DNA of 64,000 bases from Qipengyuania citrea (GTDB taxonomy: Bacteria > Pseudomonadota > Alphaproteobacteria > Sphingomonadales > Sphingomonadaceae): the NCBI RefSeq assembly GCF_009828015.1, contig NZ_WTYG01000001.1, forward strand, positions 186,001 through 250,000, given 5' to 3'. Shown one piece after another: positions 43,169 through 51,146 of this stretch. A program made the translations under genes and the position numbers. Position 1 is the stretch's first letter. The number at the start of each line of letters is the position of its first letter. The notes under the pieces are model-generated. The model saw only the letters and a program-made list of their open reading frames with translations, was not told the origin of the DNA and made no database searches.

Positions 43169-45133
43169 TCAGCCGTGCTGGCCCAGCGCTTCGCGTAGCG
43201 GTGCGAGCCATGGATCGTAGGGCTTCCAGGCGTCCTGCCCGCTGCGGTTGATCGGTCGCCGGACCTGTTCGCTGCTTGCCGTGCGTACTGCCCGGCGGGT
43301 CTTGTGGAACTCGAGACACTGCTCCTCGAACGGCAGGCCGAGGTAATCGAGCATCCGCCGGGTCTGGCCTTCGAGGTCATCGAGCACGTCTTCGTGCTGC
43401 ACCCTCAGCACCTTTCCCGGCAGCACCGTGTCCCAGTGATCCATCAGATCGACATAATCGGCGTAATAGCGTCCGACCTCGGCGAGGCCGTAGGTGAACT
43501 CCTGCCCCTCGGCGAAGAGTTGCTTGAAGCCCGAGAAACAGCAGTCGAGCGGCGCGCGGCGCGCGTCGATGATCTTGGCATTGGGGAGGATCAGGTGGAT
43601 CAGGCCGATGTGGCGGAAATTGTTCGGCATCTTGTCGATGAAGAACGGCGCGTTCTGCCGGTGAACCTGCGTATCCTCGATGAACTTCGCGCCAAAGGCA
43701 GCGAGCTGGTCGCTGCCGAGGTCGTGCAGGATTTCGGGATAGCGTGACTGGCCGGCCTTGCGCCCGCGCAGGCGGTGCGCCAGCGCTAGGATATTGGGCA
43801 GTTCCAGCGTACCGTCCACCTGGCTGTGACTGGCGAGGATCTGTTCGAGCAAGGTCGATCCCGCGCGTGGGAGACCCACAATGAAGATCGGATCGGGCGC
43901 ATCGTGCCCGCTGCCGGCATGCCTGGCGAAGAGATCGGCAGTGCACAGCTCGCGCTGCTTCGCCAGCTCCGCAGTCATGGCGTCGGCGCTGTACCGGGTC
44001 TGCGCCCGTTTCAGCGCATTGCCGCGTTCGTAATGCGCGAAACTGTCGGCGTAGTCGGCACGATCTTCGAGCGCCTTGCCCAGCGCGAAAGACAGGTGGA
44101 CGCGGTCCATGAAGGCAAGGTCGGGCCGCCCGGCCTGTTCGCGCATGCGCACGATTTCATCCTCGGTGAAGCGATAGGTCTTGAGGTTCGCCAGTGCGTA
44201 CCACGCATCGCCATGGTCAGGCTTGCCAGCAATGGCGGCCTGATAGCTGGCCACCGCGTCTTCCTGCGCCCCGGTGGTCTTGAGCGCGTGGCCCTTGCTG
44301 GTGAGCGTCGCCGGATCGCCGGGTAGCTTGGCAAGAATGGCATCGAACAATTCGAAGGCCCGGTCGTAGTCGCTCGTCTGCATGCTTTCGATCGCCAGAT
44401 GCGACTGGAACAGCGGGTTTTCGGGATCGCGCGCATGAAGGGCTTCGGCCTCGGTCCGCGCCTGAGCAAATTTCTGGCGGCGCCGCAGCGCGTCGATATA
44501 GTCGAGCCGGACCTGGATGTTGTCGGGCTCGAAAGCCCTGGCGCTGTCGAGCAGGAATTCGGCGTCATCGAGAATGCCCAGCTTGATGCCGATCTGGGCC
44601 AGCAATCGCATGCCTTCGACATTGCGCGGGTTGGCGCGCAGGAAATGGCGGCAGATCTCCTCCGCGCGCAGCAGTCGGCCCTCGTGAAGATGGTGCATCA
44701 CCGCGACCAGTTCGCGCGGCAGGCGGGCGACACGCTCGGCCTGTGCGCGCGCCGCTTCGGCGGCGGTTGGGCGACCGGCCGCCTGTTCCAGCTCGGCCAG
44801 CGCGCGCCAGCTGGCTTCGAGCGCGGGATTGAACCGTGTGGCACGGCCGAAGGCCGCAATTGCAGCGGCCCTGTCGCCCTGCGCACGGGCGAGATGCCCT
44901 GCCTCCTGCCATGCGCGCCCGTATTCGGGCATCGCCGCGTGCAACGCCGCAAGGTGCCGTTCGGCCTCGACGAAGCGCTTGAGATAGCGCGCGGCGACGG
45001 CGGCCATGTAGAGCGCTTCGCTGTCGCCCGGATCCTCGTCCACCAGCGCGGCAGCGAGCGCCATTCCTTTCTCGAAGTAGCCTGCCTGCAGCGCCTTCTG
45101 CGCCTGCGCCAATCTGTCGTCGCGTGTCGTCAT
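43169..45133 (-). CDS. TPR-repeat sulfotransferase
   Basis: The 654-residue protein has N-terminal TPR-like helical repeats (about 1-370; for example ALYMAAVAARYLKRFVEAER, LAELEQAAGRPTAAEAARAQ). A sulfotransferase domain follows from about 410, with the PAPS 5'-phosphosulfate loop IVGLPRAGSTLLEQILASHS and a later DKMPNNFRHIGLIHLILPNA segment. It would transfer sulfate from PAPS to an unknown acceptor. It is the first chromosomal gene right of the island. Strong terminator-like hairpin DNA separates it from the TonB receptor upstream. Confidence 0.88.
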   Translation of the reverse strand: MTTRDDRLAQAQKALQAGYFEKGMALAAALVDEDPGDSEALYMAAVAARYLKRFVEAERHLAALHAAMPEYGRAWQEAGHLARAQGDRAAAIAAFGRATRFNPALEASWRALAELEQAAGRPTAAEAARAQAERVARLPRELVAVMHHLHEGRLLRAEEICRHFLRANPRNVEGMRLLAQIGIKLGILDDAEFLLDSARAFEPDNIQVRLDYIDALRRRQKFAQARTEAEALHARDPENPLFQSHLAIESMQTSDYDRAFELFDAILAKLPGDPATLTSKGHALKTTGAQEDAVASYQAAIAGKPDHGDAWYALANLKTYRFTEDEIVRMREQAGRPDLAFMDRVHLSFALGKALEDRADYADSFAHYERGNALKRAQTRYSADAMTAELAKQRELCTADLFARHAGSGHDAPDPIFIVGLPRAGSTLLEQILASHSQVDGTLELPNILALAHRLRGRKAGQSRYPEILHDLGSDQLAAFGAKFIEDTQVHRQNAPFFIDKMPNNFRHIGLIHLILPNAKIIDARRAPLDCCFSGFKQLFAEGQEFTYGLAEVGRYYADYVDLMDHWDTVLPGKVLRVQHEDVLDDLEGQTRRMLDYLGLPFEEQCLEFHKTRRAVRTASSEQVRRPINRSGQDAWKPYDPWLAPLREALGQHG

Positions 45134-45153
45134 TGCCTGCGACCCTTACAAAG

Positions 45154-45191
45154 GAAAACGGCGGAGGCGAACCCGTGTTCGCCCCCGCCGT
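45154..45191 (-). terminator. Rho-independent terminator of the TonB receptor gene
   Basis: Arms at 45158-45172 and 45177-45191 pair over 15 bases with one mismatch around a 4-base loop. On the minus strand the stem is followed by TTTTCCTTT. It starts 22 bases past the receptor stop at 45213. Confidence 0.8.
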
Positions 45192-45212
45192 CCTGTTTCC
45201 CGGTGAACCGGA

Positions 45213-47861
45213 TCAGTAGTCGTAGCCGACCCGGAAACCGACCGTCAGCGGACGGTTGGTGGTGATCCGCGCACGGTCGTTGACGTAATTGCCCGAGATC
45301 TGCGCGCGTTCGTCGAACAGATTGTCGCCGAAGACTTCGAACTTCCAGTTGTTCGACATGACGCCGGCAGCGAAATCCACGACGGTGTAGCTGTCGAGCT
45401 CGAGCTTGTTGATTTCGACCACATCGGTGAATTTCGACGCCGAATAGCTGACCTGCGGCTGGACATAGGCTTCCAGCGTATCGGACAGGTCCCATTCGTA
45501 GCGCACGCGCAAATTGCCCTGGAAGGACGGGGCGAATGCGAGGTCCGAACCCGCGACGACATCGTTGGTCGGGATCAGCACTTCGGTGATCTCGGTGTCG
45601 AGGATCGAGAATGCACCTGCAACGGTCAGACCCGGCGCCGAATAGGGCGCGAAGGTGAAGTCCGCTTCCACGCCCTTGATCTCTGCATCCGCGGCGTTGG
45701 CCGAGAAGAAGAGATTGGTGATCGAGGGGTCGAAGATGGTGGTCTGCAGCCGGCTGATGTCGACATAGAAGGCGCTGCCGTTGAAACGCACCTGACCATC
45801 GGCGAGATCGAGCTTCCAGCCCAGTTCGTAGTTCTTGACCTCGTCGGTCTCGAGTTCGAACGGGACGGTGAAGCCGGCACCATTGGTCGCGCCGCCCGGA
45901 CGGTTGAGCAGGCCCGGACGGAAACCTTCCGAATAGGTCGCGTAGAACAGCAGGTCCTGCGTCGGGGTCACGGTAACCGTGCCCTTGTAGATGAACCCGT
46001 CGGTCTTCGCCGCATCGGGAGCGCGCACTGCGTTGAAGACCTGCTGCGCCTGCGTGGGGGTCAGGCCCGCAGCCTGGATATCGGCCAGGCTGTCGTTCAG
46101 GTCGAAGGTCTGGCGCAGCGAAGCGTCGCACGAACCGATGAAGGTGTATTCGCCGTCACCGTCGTACAGATCGTTGAGATCGGTACCGAAGGCGTTGGCA
46201 TCGGTAGCCGCGCCGCTGTTGCAGAAGCTGCCGTTCGCGCTGCCTTCGAAATCGACTTCGATGTCGTAATACCGCGCGCCGAGCGTGACTGTCAGCAAGT
46301 CGGGTACGATGTCGAAGCTGGCTTCGCCGAAAATGCCGAACTGTTCATCGGTACGACGGATGTCGTTGCGGAAGATCGTGTCGGCCGGGAACGGACCCGG
46401 GGCGCTGGTGAAGCCGTCCTGCGGGAAGTTCGGCGCAAACGGGCCGAAGGGCTGCGCGAGGACATTGCCCGGATAAGCGAAGTCGTTGCGTTCCTGCAGT
46501 TCGAGATCCGAATAGAAACCGCCTGCGGTCACGCGCCAGCGGTTTTCCGCCGGCGTGCTGAAGCGCAGTTCCTGCGTGAACACGGTCGTCTTGCTGGCCG
46601 AGGTCACATAGAGATTGGGTGCCTGGCAGGTGCCGCTGGGATCGTTGCCGGCACCGGGATAGCTGACGCTGCCGTCGCAGATGTAATACGGCAGGTACTG
46701 GCCGACGAAGAGATAGTCGGAATAGTCGACGCGCTGTTCGGTCTCACGATCGGTGTAGGCGCCGGTATAGACGACATCGAGCATCGCCAGCCGGCCCTCG
46801 ACCGTCCAGCTGGTGTTCGAGAAATCGTCTTCGAGGCGGTCTTCCTCGTAGCGCTGGATCTCGAGGTCATCGAGGCCGCCGAGTTCGGGATCGGCGAAGA
46901 ACACGCCATCGCTTTCGACGCTCTGGCGCGAATGCGCGACCGTCACCGTCCAGTCGGGCGTGACTTCCCACAGCGCGGTCGCACGGAAGCCGGCATATTG
47001 CGTGTCGTTGAAATCGTCTTCGACCATGCCGGCGTTGTCGGCATTGATGAAGTTCACGTTCGATAGGTCGGCGCCGGCCTGGAAGCCGCCGCGCAGCGGG
47101 CTGACGGGCACGCCGTTCGAACGGACGGTCCCGGCCGGGCGGAAGCGCGCGCTTTCGCTGGCGTTGCGGGTGCCGGCGACATTGTCGATGTAACCGCCCT
47201 GGTCGTCGAGATAGAAGACCCCGCGCAGACCGAATGTGTCGGTGACCGGCACGTTGATCATCGCATCGGCCTTGTAGCTGGTTTCGCCGCCCTTGGTGAA
47301 GGACACGCCGGCATTCACGCCCGCATCGAAGCCGCCGAGATCGGGCTTGTTGGTGATCAGGCGAACGACGCCCGCCTGCGAACTGGCACCGAACAGCGTA
47401 CCCTGCGGTCCCGACAGCACTTCGATCCGCGCAAGGTCGGCGGCATAGACGTCGAGGTTGCGGCCCGGCTGTGCGAGCGGCTGTTCGTCGAGATACATCG
47501 CGACGTTGGGCGCGAGGCCGGCGACACCGGCGGTGGTTAGATTGGGCGTGGTCGAGGCCAGGCCGCGGATGTAGATGGTGTTCTGGCCCGGCCCGCTGCC
47601 GCCTGCTGTCACGGTCGGCAGCTGTTCGAGGTAATCCTCGAAGGTGTCGATGGCGAGCTCTTCGAGCCCTTCTTCACCGATCGCCGAAACCGACACGGGA
47701 ACATCCTGCAGGTCTTCGCTGCGCTTTTGCGCGGTCACGATGATGACGTTGACGCCGCCCTGCCGCTGTTCGGCTGCAGGAGCCACGTCCTGCGCGGCCA
47801 CGGGCGCTGCGGTTGCGATAGCCAGCGCGCCAAGCGACGCGCCGCTGACGAGATATTTCAT
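45213..47861 (-). CDS. TonB-dependent receptor (large, unknown ligand)
   Basis: The 882-residue protein has a signal peptide (ending APVAAQ) and a TonB box-like VIIVTAQKRSEDLQDVPVSV. The plug contains LEQLPTVTAGGSGPGQNTIY and RIEVLSGPQGTLFGASSQAG. The barrel ends in GFRVGYDY. VTAQKR-x4-Q-VPVSV and GPQGTLFG are typical of the large sphingomonad TonB-receptor family used for uptake of diverse organics. The substrate is unknown. Neighbouring sulfotransferases might act on related compounds. Confidence 0.88.
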   Translation of the reverse strand: MKYLVSGASLGALAIATAAPVAAQDVAPAAEQRQGGVNVIIVTAQKRSEDLQDVPVSVSAIGEEGLEELAIDTFEDYLEQLPTVTAGGSGPGQNTIYIRGLASTTPNLTTAGVAGLAPNVAMYLDEQPLAQPGRNLDVYAADLARIEVLSGPQGTLFGASSQAGVVRLITNKPDLGGFDAGVNAGVSFTKGGETSYKADAMINVPVTDTFGLRGVFYLDDQGGYIDNVAGTRNASESARFRPAGTVRSNGVPVSPLRGGFQAGADLSNVNFINADNAGMVEDDFNDTQYAGFRATALWEVTPDWTVTVAHSRQSVESDGVFFADPELGGLDDLEIQRYEEDRLEDDFSNTSWTVEGRLAMLDVVYTGAYTDRETEQRVDYSDYLFVGQYLPYYICDGSVSYPGAGNDPSGTCQAPNLYVTSASKTTVFTQELRFSTPAENRWRVTAGGFYSDLELQERNDFAYPGNVLAQPFGPFAPNFPQDGFTSAPGPFPADTIFRNDIRRTDEQFGIFGEASFDIVPDLLTVTLGARYYDIEVDFEGSANGSFCNSGAATDANAFGTDLNDLYDGDGEYTFIGSCDASLRQTFDLNDSLADIQAAGLTPTQAQQVFNAVRAPDAAKTDGFIYKGTVTVTPTQDLLFYATYSEGFRPGLLNRPGGATNGAGFTVPFELETDEVKNYELGWKLDLADGQVRFNGSAFYVDISRLQTTIFDPSITNLFFSANAADAEIKGVEADFTFAPYSAPGLTVAGAFSILDTEITEVLIPTNDVVAGSDLAFAPSFQGNLRVRYEWDLSDTLEAYVQPQVSYSASKFTDVVEINKLELDSYTVVDFAAGVMSNNWKFEVFGDNLFDERAQISGNYVNDRARITTNRPLTVGFRVGYDY

Positions 47862-48236
47862 GTCGGGGATTCCCTCATTCTCGATTAATGCTCGGGTGCC
47901 GGCTCACAGACCAGGGTCCGGCTGGCAAAAAGACGGGCGCGAATTCACTGGGGAACCGTCGCCTCGGGAGCCAATAACAAGGCGAAGGAAAGGCGGCCAC
48001 CGTCCAGCGGGCCGCTGCGCAAGATTAACCGCAGGGCTGTTGCATCAAAACAACATTCAAATCTTCGTCCCGCGTTACTTCCAGAACAGCCCATGTATGA
48101 AGCAAATATTCATTTTTTGGACTTGTTCTATTCAAATGCAGTTCTCACGGTACTATTGGATGACCAAGTGCCATTCAAATGACGGCCAGACTGCACTGCT
48201 GGGCCCCGCCAAGAAGGCGGCGCATTAGTGCGCGCG
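47862..48236. other. Intergenic region upstream of the TonB receptor
   Basis: 375 bases between the receptor start and the end of the BCCT gene. It includes three copies of ATTCAAAT (48055-48062, 48130-48137, 48173-48180) in an AT-richer stretch that may hold the receptor promoter. No gene is supported. Confidence 0.45.
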
Positions 48237-49919
48237 TTACTTGCCCTCGGCCGCTTCCGCGCATCCCTGGGCCGTGGTCGGCACGCCATGGTGCTTGCGG
48301 AACAGGTCGTAAATCACCGCCTTGAGGATCGCGACCCCCATGATGGCGACGACAAAGCTGAATGGCAGCGCCCCGATGATCATTGTTATGCGGATCGCAT
48401 CGATGCCCCCGAGGATCAGCATGCTGCCGACGACGAAGGCCAGCGCCACACCCCAGAACAGGATGTGATGGTTGCGCTCGCTTTCGCTTTCCCCGGCCCC
48501 ATTGATCGTGTTGACGATGAGGATCGCGCTGTCGGCGGAGGTGATGAGATAGGTCATCAACAGAAGGACGACGAGGCCCGACACGACTGCGGCGACAGCC
48601 GGATCGAGCAGGACGGCCAGCGTCGCGAAGAGCTGGTCCGACATCGCTGCATTGACGATGCTCCCCTGCGCGGCGCCGCTCAGTTCGAGATCGATCGCGG
48701 TTCCCCCGACCATGGCCATCCAGAAGAAACACATCAGCGACGGCACCAGCACCACGCCGAACACATACTCCCGGATGGTGCGCCCGCGCGAAATGCGCGC
48801 GATGAACATGCCGACGAAGGGGGCGAAGGCAATCCACCAGGCCCAGTAGAACACCGACCAGTCGAGCTGCCATTGCACCAGCGCATCCCCGAATTCGCCG
48901 CCTGCGTCGAACAGCGTCAGCGAGTTGGGCACCAGCGTGCGCAGGTAATCCCACACGCCCACGCCCAGCAACTTGAGGCCGCCGAACGCCGAGCCGACGA
49001 TTGCGAACAGGGCAAGCAAGGCGAAAGACAGCCCCATATTTAGGTTCGAGAGCCATTTGATCCCGCGGCCCACGCCCGAAAGCGCGCTTATCGTCGAAGC
49101 CCCGACGAGAACCAGCAGCGACAGGATGACCGCCGCGATCGAGGAAGAACCGTCCGGATCCAGCAGCCAGTCGCCCACACCCAGCCGGGCGAGACCCATG
49201 ACGAACTGCTCCACGCCGATCCCCATGGTAACCGCGACGCCCAGGATCGTCGCCACTACGGCCACGATATCGACCAGATGCCCCCAGACGCCCGACAGGC
49301 GCAGGCCGAACAGCGGCGCGAGCGCCGAACGGATCGTCAGCGGCAGATTGCGGCGATAGGCGACATAGCCAATCGCCAGGCCGACCAGCGCATAGGTGCC
49401 CCAGGCTGCAAAGCCCCAGTGGAGAAAGGTGTAGATATAGGCCGGACGCACCGCTTCGGCGGTCCGCGCGTCCACCAAGCCGCGGATGATGTCCGGATTG
49501 TTCGAGAAGTGCGCCAGCGGTTCGCCGGTCGAATAGGTGAGCATGCCGATGCCGATGCCCGCGCCGAACAGCATGGCAAACCAGGAGAAGCGACCGAACT
49601 CGGGCTTTTCACCCGGATTGCCTATCCGCAGCGTACCCGATTGAGGGAACAGCGCGAGCACGAAGCAGGTGAACATCAGGAAAGCGACGAGGTAAACGTA
49701 CCAGCCGGAGAAGGTGGCGATGATGCTCGAATTGGCCGCAGACAGTGTTTCGCTGGCGCTGACCGGGAAGAAGATCGCCCACATGATCAGGAGGGAGACG
49801 ATCACCTTCGACGGGATCGTGACCTCGCGGCTGAAGCCGTCGTAAAAGCCGCGCGACGCGGTCTTGATGGGTAAGTCTATCAGCGGAGGATCGATTGGGT
49901 GATCGGGCTCTGCTGGCAT
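48237..49919 (-). CDS. BCCT-family transporter (betaine/choline/carnitine)
   Basis: The 560-residue protein starts at 49919 behind CAGGAGACGAC and has 12 membrane helices. The family signature is clear: FYWAWWIAFAPFVGMFIARI and SRGRTIREYVFGVVLVPSL, plus GIGIGMLTYSTGEPLAHF in the glycine-rich helix region. BCCT carriers import glycine betaine, choline or related quaternary compounds with Na+ or H+, often for osmoprotection. It stands alone between a terminator and the TonB receptor. The longer upstream frame lacks a signal and is not used. Confidence 0.92.
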   Translation of the reverse strand: MPAEPDHPIDPPLIDLPIKTASRGFYDGFSREVTIPSKVIVSLLIMWAIFFPVSASETLSAANSSIIATFSGWYVYLVAFLMFTCFVLALFPQSGTLRIGNPGEKPEFGRFSWFAMLFGAGIGIGMLTYSTGEPLAHFSNNPDIIRGLVDARTAEAVRPAYIYTFLHWGFAAWGTYALVGLAIGYVAYRRNLPLTIRSALAPLFGLRLSGVWGHLVDIVAVVATILGVAVTMGIGVEQFVMGLARLGVGDWLLDPDGSSSIAAVILSLLVLVGASTISALSGVGRGIKWLSNLNMGLSFALLALFAIVGSAFGGLKLLGVGVWDYLRTLVPNSLTLFDAGGEFGDALVQWQLDWSVFYWAWWIAFAPFVGMFIARISRGRTIREYVFGVVLVPSLMCFFWMAMVGGTAIDLELSGAAQGSIVNAAMSDQLFATLAVLLDPAVAAVVSGLVVLLLMTYLITSADSAILIVNTINGAGESESERNHHILFWGVALAFVVGSMLILGGIDAIRITMIIGALPFSFVVAIMGVAILKAVIYDLFRKHHGVPTTAQGCAEAAEGK

Positions 49920-50040
49920 GTCGTCTCCTGCGCAAGCGCACCGGGGTGCGGCGCGATTTTGTCTGACTTTTTGGGGGGAATCCCTGGAGCGACCATAGAA
50001 AGGGTTCGGCGATATGCAAACCCGTTGTTCCCCTGATAGC

Positions 50041-50072
50041 AAAAGGGCTGCCCCTTCCGGGACAGCCCTTTT
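50041..50072. terminator. Rho-independent terminator
   Basis: AAAAGGGCTG with CCCC pairs with GGGACAGCCCTTTT around TTCC, with A- and T-runs on both ends, so it can work in both directions. It follows the small glycine-rich protein gene (ends 50096) on the minus strand. Confidence 0.85.
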
Positions 50073-50095
50073 GCGCGCTTCGCTGCGACTTCGGC

Positions 50096-50347
50096 CTAGG
50101 CGGCCTTGGTCGCCGGAGCCGTCGAAGTCTTAGGCGGGGAAGCACTGTCGCTGCCCTCCTCGCGCTTGTCGAGGACGCGCTTGGCGACATAGCCGCCGAC
50201 GCCCAGGGCCAGCATTGCGGGCAGGCTCATGCGCCGCAGGACTGTCGTGGCGACGACACCCAGTGCCGCGCCGCTGGCGCCGCCAATGCCGCCGGTCTGC
50301 TTGGCGAGCCTGTCGCCGACGAATGCTCCGATTACCTTGCCGATCAT
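50096..50347 (-). CDS. Small glycine-rich membrane-associated protein, hypothetical
   Basis: The 82-residue product starts at 50347 behind AAGGAGATACAAT. It has a Gly/Ala-rich, partly hydrophobic first half (GKVIGAFVGDRLAKQTGGIG, then GGASGAALGVVATTVL), one membrane-like segment (MLALGVGGYVAKRVL), and a Ser/Lys/Pro/Thr-rich tail. I do not recognise a family. Strong ribosome-binding site and own terminator support it as a real monocistronic gene. Confidence 0.75.
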   Translation of the reverse strand: MIGKVIGAFVGDRLAKQTGGIGGASGAALGVVATTVLRRMSLPAMLALGVGGYVAKRVLDKREEGSDSASPPKTSTAPATKAA

Positions 50348-50407
50348 ATTGTATCTCCTTTGCCAGACCAACGGCCCCGCACGCCCGCGGTTCCGCGATC
50401 GCAGGAG

Positions 50408-51019
50408 CTAGCTGGCGATGCCCCGGGTCAGCAACATGTTGGCCCGGCGCGCGATTTCTTCGAAGTCCGGATCGCCTTCGCGGCCCCAGATGACGTAGCG
50501 CAGGCCCAGGAAAACGTTCATGCCCATCACGGCCCAGGCCTCGGGCGTCCCCAGCCCCGGCGCGAACTCGCCGCTCTCACCGCCCAGCTTCAGGCGCTCT
50601 TCGATCCTCGAGCCGATGGTCTCGTAATGTGCGCGGTAGCTGTCCGGATCGACGAATTCGGCCTCGTCGATAATCCGGTAGATCTCCTTATGCTCGGCAG
50701 CGAACTCGAGAAAGGCGCGCAGTGCCACCCGCTCGATCTCCAGCGCCCCCATCGACGGGTCGAGCGCCTCGCGCGCAGCCTTCCCGACACCCGCGCTCAT
50801 ATCCGATACGAGCGCACGGAAGACCGCATCCTTGCTGTCGAAATAGGTATAGAAAGTGCCAAGGGCGACGCCGGCACTGCGGGTTATTCCGCTGATCGAG
50901 GCTTCGTGAAATCCCTTCTCGGCGAATTCGGTCGCAGCCGCATCGAGCAGTTTGCGCAAGGTCTTTCGGCCCCGCTCGGTACGCGGCGTCTTGTCGCCCT
51001 GGCTGTGCGTTGCGGCCAC
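50408..51019 (-). CDS. TetR-family transcriptional regulator
   Basis: The 203-residue protein, from a GTG at 51019, has the TetR DNA-binding domain (about 15-65; LLDAAATEFAEKGFHEASIS, then GVALGTFYTYFDSKDAVFRA) and a variable ligand-binding C-terminus. It is divergent from the TonB receptor at 51147, with a 127-base shared region, so it probably controls that receptor and itself. A frame to 51079 would add 20 residues with no clear function. Confidence 0.9.
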   Translation of the reverse strand: MAATHSQGDKTPRTERGRKTLRKLLDAAATEFAEKGFHEASISGITRSAGVALGTFYTYFDSKDAVFRALVSDMSAGVGKAAREALDPSMGALEIERVALRAFLEFAAEHKEIYRIIDEAEFVDPDSYRAHYETIGSRIEERLKLGGESGEFAPGLGTPEAWAVMGMNVFLGLRYVIWGREGDPDFEEIARRANMLLTRGIAS

Positions 51020-51146
51020 TGTTCGCCCCCTTCGAATAGATTGCTTGCCTAGCAAATCGCATCCTCCGCGCAACAACAAACTTGAAAGGTGGTTCAGGTT
51101 TCAGTATCAGCTTGCTGCATAAGACAATCGGGAGGGAGAAACCGAA

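Noticed and set aside
45130-46131. 333-codon minus-strand frame overlapping the 3' part of the TonB receptor
   Set aside because: It lies in another frame of the same strand as the receptor, is Arg/Gly/Ser-rich, and lacks a start context.
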